Source: Victivallales bacterium (lineage in GTDB: Bacteria > Verrucomicrobiota > Lentisphaeria > Victivallales > UBA1829). Taken from it: a stretch of 64,000 bases of DNA. Shown in pieces: positions 7,005 through 14,698 of the stretch (the stretch's first letter is position 1; each line of letters starts with the position of its first letter). The notes beneath the pieces are model-generated. The model searched no databases. It was not told the DNA's origin and saw only the letters and a list, made by a program, of their open reading frames with translations. The stretch covers positions 1-64,000 of the forward strand of contig JAEEQN010000008.1 of assembly GCA_016285345.1 (NCBI GenBank), read 5' to 3'. Both the position numbers and the translations under genes were made by a program.

Positions 7005-8339
7005 ATGAGCAATTTCCCGCAGATGGAATGCCGCGCGCCGCGGTTCCGCGCCCTGATCCCATTTTTCGTCTTCATCGTGTTCTACCTCGGTCTTTCGATC
7101 TGGGCACGCGATTTCTACAAAGTGCCGATGCCGACCGCGTTCCTGGTGGCGTCGGCGGCCGCGCTGGTGCTGGACCATAAGCGCCCGCTCTCCGAAAAGG
7201 TGGAGATCTATGCCCGCGGCATGGGCGAACCGAACATCATGATCATGTGCCTAATCTTCATTCTGGCGGGGGCGTTCGCGTCCACGGCGAAGGGCATGGG
7301 CGCGGTCGACGGCGCGGTAGCGATCGCCCGCGCGGTCGTGCCGGATTCGCTGATGCTGCTCGGAATGTTCCTGGTTTCGAGCTTCATCTCGCTCGCCGTG
7401 GGGACGAGCTGCGGCACCATCGCGGCGCTGACGCCGATCGCCGCCGGACTTGCGGGCGGGCTGTCCATCCCCCCGGCGATCCTGCTCGGCGCGATCGTGG
7501 GCGGCGCCATGTTCGGCGACAACCTCTCCATGATCTCCGACACGACCATCGCCGCCACACGCACGCAGAACATCCCCATGCGCGACAAGTTTCGCCAGAA
7601 CATCCTGCTGGTCCTGCCGGCATTCGCCGTGACCTCGGCGATCTATCTTTTCTGCGGCGGCAAGGCGCAGGCGGCCGAGGCGGCGCAGGCCGTGACCTGG
7701 TCGAACGCGTTCGCGGTTCTGCCATATCTGCTGATCCTCGTCTTCGCGCTGCTTGGCTGGAACGTGATGCTGCTGCTTTTCGCCGGGACCGTGCTCGCCG
7801 GGATCACCGGGATCATCAACGGCGCGTTCGATTTCTGGGGCATGCTCGACCTGGTCGGGAAAGGCACGCTCGGCATGTCGGAGACGCTCATCGTAGCCAT
7901 CCTCGCGGGCGGCCTGCTCCAGACCATCCGGCGCAACGGCGGCATCGGCTACATCATGGAGAAGATCAGGAAGCCGGTGCATTCCGCGCGCGGATGCGAA
8001 TTCGGCGTGCTGGTCCTCGTGGCCGTCATCAACCTCTTTACGGCGAACAACACCGTGGCGATCGTGATCGCGGGTCCGATCGCGCGCGAGCTCTCCGAGC
8101 AGTACCATTGTTCCGGCAAGCGCATCGCGAGCATCCTGGATACCGGGTCCTGCGTGGTGCAGGGCATGATCCCGTACGGCGCGCAGATCCTGATCGCCGC
8201 GGGCGTGGCGCAGACCTCGAACCTGGACGTGTCGTCCCTCGGGCTGGTCGGGTCGCTGTTCTATCCGATCCTCCTCGGCATCTGCCTGATCGTCGCCATC
8301 GCCGTCCACCGGGAAAAATCGCCCGCGACCGCCGCCTGA
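7005..8339 (+). CDS. NhaC-family Na+/H+ antiporter-like transporter
   Basis: A 444-residue polytopic membrane protein with about 11-12 hydrophobic segments. The features SLAVGTSCGTIAALTPIAAGLAGG and AIVGGAMFGDNLSMISDTTIAAT (GDN-x-S-x-ISDTT) are the hallmark of the NhaC/arginine-ornithine antiporter superfamily, and a second inverted half contains FTANNTVAIVIAGPIA. It probably exchanges Na+ for H+, or an organic anion for a cation, across the inner membrane; the substrate cannot be fixed. AAAGGA lies 9 nt before ATG 7005. It has its own promoter and appears monocistronic. Confidence 0.8.
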   Translation: MSNFPQMECRAPRFRALIPFFVFIVFYLGLSIWARDFYKVPMPTAFLVASAAALVLDHKRPLSEKVEIYARGMGEPNIMIMCLIFILAGAFASTAKGMGAVDGAVAIARAVVPDSLMLLGMFLVSSFISLAVGTSCGTIAALTPIAAGLAGGLSIPPAILLGAIVGGAMFGDNLSMISDTTIAATRTQNIPMRDKFRQNILLVLPAFAVTSAIYLFCGGKAQAAEAAQAVTWSNAFAVLPYLLILVFALLGWNVMLLLFAGTVLAGITGIINGAFDFWGMLDLVGKGTLGMSETLIVAILAGGLLQTIRRNGGIGYIMEKIRKPVHSARGCEFGVLVLVAVINLFTANNTVAIVIAGPIARELSEQYHCSGKRIASILDTGSCVVQGMIPYGAQILIAAGVAQTSNLDVSSLGLVGSLFYPILLGICLIVAIAVHREKSPATAA

Positions 8340-8356
8340 ACAGACAAAGCGTTTTG

Positions 8357-8400
8357 ACAAAAAAGAACCTCGGCTATCATCTGCAATCTGCTGAGGTTCT
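8357..8400 (-). terminator. rho-independent terminator of tRNA-Thr
   Basis: Read on the minus strand, stem AGAACCTC / GAGGTTCT is followed directly by a T-run. It sits 14 nt past the tRNA 3' end. On the plus strand the hairpin also follows the antiporter gene but has no T-tract. Confidence 0.8.
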
Positions 8401-8413
8401 GTCGTTTCCAAAT

Positions 8414-8488
8414 TGGAGCCAGCTCTCGGATTCGAACCGAGGACCGACGGTTTACAAAACCGTAGCTCTACCGCTGAGCTAAGCTGGC
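8414..8488 (-). tRNA. tRNA-Thr(UGU)
   Basis: A complete cloverleaf reads on the minus strand: acceptor GCCAGCT / AGCTGGC, D-arm GCTCAGCGGTAGAGC, anticodon stem ACGGT with loop TTTGTAA (anticodon UGU), T-arm with GGTTCGAATCC and an encoded 3' CCA. Confidence 0.96.
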
Positions 8489-8701
8489 ATCAATACTTTT
8501 TCGGACCGCGTTGTCCAGACGTTTCCGAACGGTTTCTCGCGGGCCGGACTTGAGTTCCAAGCCCTATTAATATGGCATATTTTTTCCAAAAGTCAAACAC
8601 TTTCGCTTTCTTTTTCGCGTTTTCGTGATATAGTATGATATTATATTTGTCCCGATTCGTCAGAATCGAAGAAGAAAACATGGAAAGGCTGCCCCTCTAC
8701 G

Positions 8702-9451
8702 ATGTCTGAACGCTGGCTGATGATCGCCGACGCACATTTGACCTGCCGCGAGCCGGAAGACGGATTTTTCCGGATGCTCGACGGCGTGTCGCGTCTGCCC
8801 AAAGACATCGGGATCATCTTCCTCGGCGACATCTTCGATCTGTGGATCGCGCTGCGCGGGTACGAAAACGACGAACACCGGCGTTTCCTTGAGTGGTGCC
8901 GCAAGGAAAAAACGCGCCGCCAGATCGTGTTTCTGGAGGGTAACCACGAATTTTTCGTTGCAAAGACCTATCCGGACGCATTTTCGTATTCGAGCGAGGA
9001 TTCGTACGAGGACGGCGTGCTGCAATGGCTCCACGGCGACCGCATCAACAAGAAGGACTACACCTACACGCTGCTGCGGTTCATTCTCCGCCATGTCCTG
9101 ACGCGGTGGTTCCTGTGGTGTATCGGCCCCACGTTCGGCCCGACGTTCGCGCATTACGTCCGCGAACGTCTCCGCACCACAAACCAGGCGCACAAGCAGT
9201 TTTTCCCGGAACCGATCGCGCTCAAATTCCTCTCCTCGTGCCCGCCGGATTCTGTTGTCTTCGTCGGGCATTTCCACGACCGCCTCACGAAAACCGCGGA
9301 TGGCAGGACGCTGGAAGTGCTTCCGGCATACGCCGATTCGTCCGAACTTGTGTATTACGATCCGTCGACGCGGGAGCTTACGGTATTCCCGGCGGACCGC
9401 ATCGGCGAACTTTGCGGCAACTCCTTGAAACAGGAGGCGGCTGAATCATGA
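8702..9451 (+). CDS. LpxH-like UDP-2,3-diacylglucosamine diphosphatase / metallophosphoesterase
   Basis: A 249-residue calcineurin-like phosphoesterase. The metal motifs match LpxH in order and spacing: D10-A-H12, GDIFDLW (D43), GNHE (N81, H82), HGD (H111, D113) and GHFH (189-192). LpxH hydrolyses UDP-2,3-diacylglucosamine to lipid X in lipid A synthesis at the inner leaflet. The GDIFDLW motif favours LpxH over generic phosphoesterases, but the C-terminal part has diverged, so the name is held open. Its stop overlaps the coaD start by 4 bp, and a TATAGT box at 8629-8634 is a possible weak promoter. Confidence 0.75.
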   Translation: MSERWLMIADAHLTCREPEDGFFRMLDGVSRLPKDIGIIFLGDIFDLWIALRGYENDEHRRFLEWCRKEKTRRQIVFLEGNHEFFVAKTYPDAFSYSSEDSYEDGVLQWLHGDRINKKDYTYTLLRFILRHVLTRWFLWCIGPTFGPTFAHYVRERLRTTNQAHKQFFPEPIALKFLSSCPPDSVVFVGHFHDRLTKTADGRTLEVLPAYADSSELVYYDPSTRELTVFPADRIGELCGNSLKQEAAES

Positions 9452-9936
9452 AACGCCTCATGTATCCCGGCAGTTTCGATCCGGTCACAAACGGGCATCT
9501 GGATGTCATCCGGCGCGCGGCGCGCATCGCGGACGAGGTACTTGTGGCGGTCGCGCGCAATTCGGAGAAATCCCCGCTCTTCACGACGGACGAGCGCATC
9601 GAGCTCATCCGCACGGTCACGGCGTCCATCCCGAATGTCCGCGTCGTCACGTTCACCGGACTGCTCGCCGACGCCGTATCCGCGTTCGAAGTCTCCGCGG
9701 TCATCCGCGGACTCCGCGCCGTTTCCGATTTCGAGTACGAATTCCAGATGGCGCTCATGAACCGCGAGCTGAATCCGGCCTGCGAAACGCTCTTCATGAT
9801 GCCCAGCCCGGAATACTCGTTCCTGAGTTCGCGCCTGATCCGCGAGATCGCATCCTGCGGCGGTTCCGTGTCCGCGTTCGTGCCGCCGGAAGTCGTCAAC
9901 GCCATCCGCAACAAAATGGAGCAAGCCAGATCATGA
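9448..9936 (+). CDS. coaD: phosphopantetheine adenylyltransferase
   Basis: Transfers AMP from ATP to 4'-phosphopantetheine, the penultimate step of coenzyme A synthesis in the cytoplasm. 162 residues is the normal length. PGSFDPVTNGH (7-17) contains the (T/H)xGH nucleotidyltransferase motif, RGLRAVSDFEYE (87-98) is the family signature, and SFLSSRLIRE (124-133) corresponds to the ISSTxxR loop. It overlaps the preceding phosphoesterase gene and the following yceD gene (ATGA junctions), so the three are co-translated. Confidence 0.96.
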   Translation: MKRLMYPGSFDPVTNGHLDVIRRAARIADEVLVAVARNSEKSPLFTTDERIELIRTVTASIPNVRVVTFTGLLADAVSAFEVSAVIRGLRAVSDFEYEFQMALMNRELNPACETLFMMPSPEYSFLSSRLIREIASCGGSVSAFVPPEVVNAIRNKMEQARS

Positions 9937-10562
9937 TCAAGATCAATACTTCGCATATCCTCCCCGATACCCCGTATCTGCTCGACGGCACGGAATCCGC
10001 CGAGATTCTGGAGCTTCCGCCGGATGCCGATCCGCCGCTCGCACCCGCGGGCGACATTGCGTATCATCTTTCGGCGGTCATGGCCGGAGCCGATCTCATC
10101 GTGACCGGCAGGGCGTCCGTCCCGCTCGCCACGGTCTGCGCGCGCTGTCTCGACGACATCCGCGTGACGATCGCCGTCAAGGACCTGTGTTTCCATTTCG
10201 AAAAGGTCCGCGATCTGGAAGTCGATCTCACGGACGATGTGCGCGAAGAACTCCTTCTCGCCGTTCCGTCCTGTTTCTACTGTTCCCCGGATTGCAAAGG
10301 CATCTGCCCGATGTGCGGCACGAACCTCAACCACGGGTCGTGTTCCTGCGACACACGACAGGCGGAACCCGAACCGGACGCCGCCGCGCCGTCGCCGTGG
10401 GATCAGCTCGACGCCTTGAACCTCGCGCCGGAAAAGCCCGTGAAAAAAGCAAACGTGAAGAAAATGACAGCGAAGTCTTCAGCGGCAAAACCGGCCGCGA
10501 AAAAGGCCAACACGAAGCCCCCGACTCAAAAGTCCGCGGCAAAGAAAAAGTCAAAAGAATAA
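9933..10562 (+). CDS. YceD/DUF177-family protein with Cys-rich site and histone-like C-terminal tail
   Basis: DUF177 (YceD) proteins act in 23S rRNA accumulation and are usually encoded next to rpmF (ribosomal protein L32). The core here shows the conserved C69-x2-C72 and, at 114-139, a dense cysteine array (CFYCSPDCKGICPMCG..CSC) that probably binds metal. Residues about 168-209 form a Lys/Ala/Pro tail (PVKKANVKKMTAKSSAAKPA) like histone H1 or ribosomal-protein extensions, suggesting RNA binding. No rpmF follows; the next 340 bases lack a gene. The start overlaps the coaD stop. Confidence 0.8.
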   Translation: MIKINTSHILPDTPYLLDGTESAEILELPPDADPPLAPAGDIAYHLSAVMAGADLIVTGRASVPLATVCARCLDDIRVTIAVKDLCFHFEKVRDLEVDLTDDVREELLLAVPSCFYCSPDCKGICPMCGTNLNHGSCSCDTRQAEPEPDAAAPSPWDQLDALNLAPEKPVKKANVKKMTAKSSAAKPAAKKANTKPPTQKSAAKKKSKE

Positions 10563-10591
10563 AAGCAAACAGTTTTTTGCTTTCTTTTCCC
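10563..10591 (+). terminator. probable terminator after the coaD/yceD operon
   Basis: AAAGCAAA pairs with TTTGCTTT across a short loop, immediately after the yceD stop, and is followed by CTTTTCCC. The stem is AT-rich, so strength is uncertain. Confidence 0.5.
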
Positions 10592-10902
10592 TCCGAACTT
10601 CACTTTTTTTGCTTTCTTTTCCGGCGATTGTTGCAACTAAATTCAAATCATCTATCGAAAGATTTGACGCCGCATCCGTCATTTGCAGTTTGTTTATCAT
10701 AAGTCAATTGACAGAATGACGGACAGGTTTGACGAAATAACCGTCACTTTTTGACGACGGAAAAAACGGGGGGCAGGATCCTGGTTTTAATCGCAAAACA
10801 ACAATCTGTTTCTAATTTATTAAATAGCGCTTGTCATTCCGTGCGATTATTTGCGTCTTTTGGGAATACAAAAACCCTCCGCCGTAACAGAAACGACGAA
10901 GG
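10592..10902. other. intergenic, no gene; contains a TGACGGAC hairpin
   Basis: No coding signal. A hairpin TGACGGAC..CCGTCA at 10717-10746 closely resembles one at 56319-56347 read on the minus strand. The rest is AT-rich and unstructured by eye. Confidence 0.5.
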
Positions 10903-11096
10903 GGGGAGGACAAGTCCTCCACTGATACAGTGCGCGGCTTACGCTCGCGCACGGAGAAAAACTCCTCCACTGATACTGTGCGCGGCTTACGCTCGCGCAC
11001 GGAGAAAAACTCCTCCACTGATACAGTGCGCGGCTTACGCTCGCGCACGGAGAAAAACTCCTCCACTGATACAGTGCGCGGCTTACGCTCGCGCAC
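10903..11096 (+). repeat. two-hairpin 3' element E2 with four tandem 48-bp units
   Basis: It starts with GGGGAGGACAAGTCCTCC, then four near-identical 48-bp units containing CTCCACTGATACAGTGCGCG and a GTGCGCGGCTTACGCTCGCGCAC palindrome, joined by GGAGAAAAA. Units differ by single bases. As 48 is divisible by 3 and stop-free, repeating reading frames appear on both strands, but none has a ribosome site or other protein-like feature. It lies between the convergent yceD and rubredoxin genes. Confidence 0.9.
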
Positions 11097-11119
11097 ATGA
11101 CTCAGGACGGAACGTGTGA

Positions 11120-11278
11120 TTATTCCGGGTTGAAATCGGACTTGGAAACGCCGCAAACGGGGCAAACCCAATCTTCCGGGACGTCTTCCCAGGCGGTTCC
11201 GGGCGCGATTCCGCTGTCGGGATCGCCGACGGCGGGGTCATAGACATAACCGCAGACGCTGCAAACATACTTTTTCAT
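11120..11278 (-). CDS. rubredoxin
   Basis: A 52-residue electron carrier with one Fe(Cys)4 site: C6-x2-C9-G and C39-P-x-C42-G, plus the family's conserved [11 protein letters not shown] stretch. It supplies electrons to the neighbouring FprA flavoprotein and/or the superoxide reductase. ATG 11278 is used because AAAGGA lies just upstream; longer upstream frames overlap the fprA gene and do not resemble the family. It is the last gene of a dfx-fprA-rd operon, 31 bp after fprA. Confidence 0.97.
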   Translation of the reverse strand: MKKYVCSVCGYVYDPAVGDPDSGIAPGTAWEDVPEDWVCPVCGVSKSDFNPE

Positions 11279-11309
11279 GACGGAGATTCCTTTCTGATTT
11301 CGGACGTTG

Positions 11310-12515
11310 TTATTGAGCGGAGCGCGCGAGCAGGGCGTCGCCGACGGCTTTGCCGAGGGCCGCGCACTGGTCAAGCGCCGCCGCAGGGGGAACATATTTG
11401 ACCTTCAGGCCGGGTGCGACGAGCTCGACGCCCGCGCCCTTCAGGTATTCCTCGATCTTCGCGACGGATTCGCCGCTCCAGCCGAAGGAGCCGAACGCCG
11501 CGCCGATCATGTTTTTCGGGCGAAGTCCGCGGAGGTAGGTCAGGACGTCCGCCGTGCGGGGATAGAGGTCGTTGTTAATGGTGGGGGAGCCGACGACAAG
11601 AGCGGAGGCCTTCAGCATGGCGGCCGCGGCGTCGCTCCGCGTGCAGGAGGCCAGGCAGAGGACTTGAACGCCGCATCCCGTCTCGCGGATGGCATCGGCG
11701 ATCGCGAACGCCATTTTTTCGGTACTGTGCCACATGGTGTCGTACAGCACGAGGGCGTTCGGCGTGACCGCCTGTTCGGCGAATTCCTTGTACCACGCGA
11801 GCGGAGTACCCAGCATGTCGCCGCGCCAAAGCGGGCCGTGGTCGGGCGCGATGACCGCGACGTCGAGTCCGAGCCCGGGGAAGGCTTCGAGGAGTTTCAG
11901 GACCTGCGGAGAGTACGGCAGGAGGATGTTCGCGTAGTAGCGTTCGGCCTCCTCGCGCATGGTGGGCTGGTCGTTTTCGTCGGCGAATATCTTGGCAACC
12001 GCGTAGTGCATGCCGAAGCCGTCCTGGGAGAACAGGATGTTGTCGCCGGTGAGGTAGCTGAACATGCTGTCCGGCCAGTGGAGCATGCGCGTCTCGACGA
12101 ACTTGAGCGAGGATTCGCCGAGTTCGATGGCGTCGCCGCTCTTCACGGGCGTGATCTTCCCGGCGAGTTCGTGGAAATGCGCCTCAAGCGCCTTTACGCC
12201 GAGTGTGGAGGCGTAGACGGCGGACGGGTTCACGCGGGCGATGGTCTCGGGCAGGGAGCCGGAGTGGTCCATTTCGGCATGGTTGGAAACGATCACGTCG
12301 ATCTTCGCGGGATCGACGACGGAGGCGATGCGCTCCATCATCTCGCCAAGGAACGGGGCTTTGACCGTATCGACGAGCGTGACCTTCCGGTCCATGATGA
12401 GGAAGGCGTTATAGGTGGAGCCGCGGCGGGTGGTGTAGCCATGGAATTCCTTGAGCTGCCAGTCAATGGCGCCGACCCACCAGACTTTGGGGGAAACCCG
12501 GATCGCTTTCATCAT
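11310..12515 (-). CDS. fprA: FprA-family A-type flavoprotein (diiron flavodoxin; O2/NO reductase)
   Basis: A 401-residue two-domain enzyme. The N-terminal metallo-beta-lactamase-like domain carries the diiron ligands: H79-x-E81-x-D83-H84 ([10 protein letters not shown]) and downstream LHWPDSM and QDGFGMH. The C-terminal flavodoxin domain begins near residue 255 with [14 protein letters not shown], the FMN phosphate loop. Family members reduce O2 to water or NO to N2O with electrons from rubredoxin. ATG 12515 (or 12512) follows AAAGGA. It lies 46 bp after the desulfoferrodoxin gene and 31 bp before rubredoxin, a classic anaerobe oxygen-defence operon. Confidence 0.95.
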   Translation of the reverse strand: MMKAIRVSPKVWWVGAIDWQLKEFHGYTTRRGSTYNAFLIMDRKVTLVDTVKAPFLGEMMERIASVVDPAKIDVIVSNHAEMDHSGSLPETIARVNPSAVYASTLGVKALEAHFHELAGKITPVKSGDAIELGESSLKFVETRMLHWPDSMFSYLTGDNILFSQDGFGMHYAVAKIFADENDQPTMREEAERYYANILLPYSPQVLKLLEAFPGLGLDVAVIAPDHGPLWRGDMLGTPLAWYKEFAEQAVTPNALVLYDTMWHSTEKMAFAIADAIRETGCGVQVLCLASCTRSDAAAAMLKASALVVGSPTINNDLYPRTADVLTYLRGLRPKNMIGAAFGSFGWSGESVAKIEEYLKGAGVELVAPGLKVKYVPPAAALDQCAALGKAVGDALLARSAQ

Positions 12516-12561
12516 TTTGTGCGTGTGTCCTTTCGTGAGGATATGTTGAGGATAGTTGAGT

Positions 12562-12960
12562 TTACGGGATCGTGAAGGCCCAGAGGCCGTGGAGATTGCA
12601 GTATTCGCGCAGGATGAGGCCGCCGCGGTACTTGACCGGGAATACGGCTTCCGGCGCTTCACCCGGTTTCAGGTATTTGCGGTGGACCATGTCGCCGTCG
12701 ACGACCTCGATCCACTGGATGTAGTGCGCATCCAGCATCGGATGCGTCACCGCGCCGACCGTGACTTTCAGCAGGTCTCCGTGCGCTTCGGCCACCGGGA
12801 CATGCTTTTCGCCCGCGCCATCGGAGTGATTTGCCACCATTCGGGTCATGCCGCGTCCGCAGCAGGCCGGAATGCAGTCGTCGCCTTTTTCACAGGGCTG
12901 AAGCGCCTCGAAGACAATGCCGCATTCGGCGCATTTCCAGATCGTGTTCGGTTCTTTCAT
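12562..12960 (-). CDS. dfx: desulfoferrodoxin (superoxide reductase)
   Basis: Reduces superoxide to hydrogen peroxide without releasing O2. It is a two-domain, 132-residue form. The desulforedoxin domain has C10-x2-C13 and C33-C34 for centre I. The catalytic neelaredoxin domain has EKHVPV (E52, K53, H54), H73-P-M, H79-Y-I-x-W-I, and C121-N-x-H124-G-L-W for the Fe(His)4Cys centre II. The CC pair is spaced further from the first CxxC than in the shortest family members. ATG 12960 is the likely start. It is the first gene of the dfx-fprA-rubredoxin operon. Confidence 0.96.
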   Translation of the reverse strand: MKEPNTIWKCAECGIVFEALQPCEKGDDCIPACCGRGMTRMVANHSDGAGEKHVPVAEAHGDLLKVTVGAVTHPMLDAHYIQWIEVVDGDMVHRKYLKPGEAPEAVFPVKYRGGLILREYCNLHGLWAFTIP

Positions 12961-13109
12961 TGTTTTTCCCCTCAAAAATGCAGGTCCGGACGCCTGCCCC
13001 GGAACGGCGGATCCGTCCGAGTTGATTCATGCGTCCGCGATTGTTTCAATACAGTATCACGGCAAATGAAAAAATCAAGTCCGCAACAAGGAAAAGCGGT
13101 GAAGAAAAA

Positions 13110-13152
13110 CAAAAAAGCCGCCGGGAAGAGCGGTGAAGCCCTGCCCGACGGC
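13110..13152 (-). terminator. rho-independent terminator ending the phage-derived gene block
   Basis: Read on the minus strand, GCCGtCGGG..CCCGgCGGC is followed by TTTTTTG. It lies 16 nt past the stop of the last phage-block gene at 13168 and isolates the block from dfx. Confidence 0.8.
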
Positions 13153-13167
13153 AAAGGTAGGAAACGG

Positions 13168-13584
13168 TTATTCTCCAGTCCGCCCCGATGCGCCGTTTCC
13201 AAGGATATAGTAGGGATCTTGTTCAAGTTCGAGTTCGGAACGGACGATCCCGACTGCATCCTTCAGACGGTCGGCGGTCCCGATGTAGTTGATCGTGACC
13301 TCATGCGAGATCGCTGCGGAATTGAAAATACCGGGTGCGGTCCTCCGCCGGTACTGAAGCGCGTACGTCCCCACGGGCGCACTCGCGTAATCGCCCGTGA
13401 TGATGGTGCTTTTCAGCACGGGCGCGGCCGTGTCCGGATCGACGCCGACGCGCTGGATCGCGACCGTACCGCTGCCGGACAGGGATTTCTCCGCAAGTCC
13501 GCCAAGCGCAGTATTGAGGCCGGAGCATCCGGTGAGCGAGGCAAGCATGGTTGCGGGAACGAAAAACCAAATGAAACGAATCAT
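13168..13584 (-). CDS. small lipoprotein of the phage block (possible lysis accessory)
   Basis: A 138-residue protein with a hydrophobic N-terminus and lipobox L-T-G-C at residues 17-20, so it should be lipidated and exported. The rest is a small beta-rich domain with no motif I recognise. Position next to a one-TM holin-like gene at the end of the block suggests a role like an outer-membrane spanin, but its length and sequence are not typical, so this is only a guess. AGGAG lies 7 nt before the ATG. A strong terminator follows. Confidence 0.6.
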   Translation of the reverse strand: MIRFIWFFVPATMLASLTGCSGLNTALGGLAEKSLSGSGTVAIQRVGVDPDTAAPVLKSTIITGDYASAPVGTYALQYRRRTAPGIFNSAAISHEVTINYIGTADRLKDAVGIVRSELELEQDPYYILGNGASGRTGE

Positions 13585-13606
13585 GTTTGAACTCCTGTTT
13601 TTGAGT

Positions 13607-13837
13607 TTACCTGCTGAACAGTTCCTTTATCCCGGCAAGAAGAGCGGCGCAAACCGCCCCGATGACAAGTGTGATGAACGCTTTTAATGCTGTCTTCCGC
13701 CCTGTCTGGAACGCCTCGGCGAGCGACCGCAGCGTGTCTGCCGTCTTCGCATCAATTCCGTTCGGGCAACCGTGATCGTATGAAGCGAGGATGTCGGTGA
13801 AAATAGCAGCGATCTCGTTTTTGTCTTGGTCCGTCAT
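13607..13837 (-). CDS. small C-terminal membrane-segment protein, holin-like
   Basis: A 76-residue protein with a charged helical N-terminal part and one hydrophobic helix at about 50-70 (TALKAFITLVIGAVCAALLAGI), followed by KELFSR. The size and single transmembrane segment, and its place beside a lipoprotein at the end of the phage block, fit a holin or lysis regulator. No family-specific motif is visible. GGGAGG lies 9 nt upstream, and the ATG overlaps the upstream gene by 4 bp. Confidence 0.55.
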   Translation of the reverse strand: MTDQDKNEIAAIFTDILASYDHGCPNGIDAKTADTLRSLAEAFQTGRKTALKAFITLVIGAVCAALLAGIKELFSR

Positions 13838-14229
13838 GTGCGTAGCCTCCCATTCATATAGGCGCGCCAGCCGAATATCTGACAGGATAGCGCGGCGATC
13901 CAGCCGAGCGGGATCACAGCGGGCCGGAAATCATACAGCGCCTCCTTCGACGCATTCACGGCCAGCCGCCAGTTTGCCCGGGTAAAATGCCAGTAGGATT
14001 TCTCCGGCAGGCTGTACTCCCAGTCATGCGGGGCGCTGGCGGCGTCCAGCGGGCGCAGCAGGGCAGAGAATATCCAGCGCGCCCACTTCGGCCAGCGCTC
14101 CGGCCCCACGCCGTTGCATGCGGCCGCGAGCTGCTCCGGCGTGGCATCCCAGAATGACCTCGGGGCAATGGCTCCAAACTCCCAGCAGAATGCCCGCCGG
14201 AAGTGTACTGTATTAACGCCGTATCGCAT
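13834..14229 (-). CDS. phage-block protein with a phospholipase-A2-like HD motif
   Basis: A 131-residue protein. The order CNGVGPE, about 30 residues, then ASAPHDWEY, then N-W-R-x2-VN resembles the NGCGP..ACxxHDxxY..N pattern of small phage proteins with a phospholipase-A2-like fold, but the cysteines usually flanking the HD are missing. It might assist cell exit or membrane damage; this is weakly supported. It is translationally coupled to the downstream holin-like gene (ATGA). Confidence 0.5.
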   Translation of the reverse strand: MRYGVNTVHFRRAFCWEFGAIAPRSFWDATPEQLAAACNGVGPERWPKWARWIFSALLRPLDAASAPHDWEYSLPEKSYWHFTRANWRLAVNASKEALYDFRPAVIPLGWIAALSCQIFGWRAYMNGRLRT

Positions 14230-14240
14230 GAGGCAAAGCC

Positions 14241-14678
14241 TTAACTTAGGATGTCCGCGGTTGCGCTCGCGAACGGAGCGATTCCCGCGATCAACTCCGC
14301 CCAGGTCATGCCGAAGCGCATGGCGTCCGCCATGATCTCGACGATGCGGGTGCGCCCTTCGGTAATGACCGCCTCCGGCACTTCACGCTCACGCGCAAAG
14401 TCGATGAGGTTGGAGCTGATGCCGTTCGCCGCCGCCTGAAGGAATTCCTCCGGCGTGATCTTGTCGGTCTTGCTCGCGAGGTCTTCGATGAGTTCCGCGA
14501 ACTCGCCGCGGACGCGCTGTTCCGGTGTCGGTTCGCCGTCATCCACGATGACGCCGCCCATTTCGCGGAAAGCGTCATCGTCGTAGCTTCCGTCCGGCTT
14601 GTGCATGGGAGACCGCCCTTTATAGGGGTCGGGCGGGGTCTTGAATTCGTGTCCGTTTTCGTCGTAGTAGCGTTTCAT
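14241..14678 (-). CDS. hypothetical acidic phage-block protein
   Basis: 145 residues beginning MKRYYDENGHEFKTPPDPYK, with an acidic central helical region and no recognised domain. The start at 14678 is supported by an unusually strong AAAGGAGG, much better than upstream in-frame starts that would overlap the fibre gene. It lies 20 bp after the beta-helix fibre gene. Tail-fibre assembly chaperones often occupy this place and size, but I see no motif to confirm it. Confidence 0.6.
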   Translation of the reverse strand: MKRYYDENGHEFKTPPDPYKGRSPMHKPDGSYDDDAFREMGGVIVDDGEPTPEQRVRGEFAELIEDLASKTDKITPEEFLQAAANGISSNLIDFAREREVPEAVITEGRTRIVEIMADAMRFGMTWAELIAGIAPFASATADILS

Positions 14679-14698
14679 ATTCTTGTCCTCCTTTAAGG

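Noticed and set aside
6833..7180. A protein spanning the tandem repeat and the start of the antiporter gene
   Set aside because: Runs out of frame through the antiporter start and its promoter; arises from the repeat.
10912..11096. CRISPR array
   Set aside because: Units are directly contiguous with no variable spacers, and there are no cas genes.
10751..11171. Repeat proteins on both strands at the 48-bp array
   Set aside because: The period is divisible by three and lacks stops, which creates frames automatically; palindromic DNA with no ribosome site.
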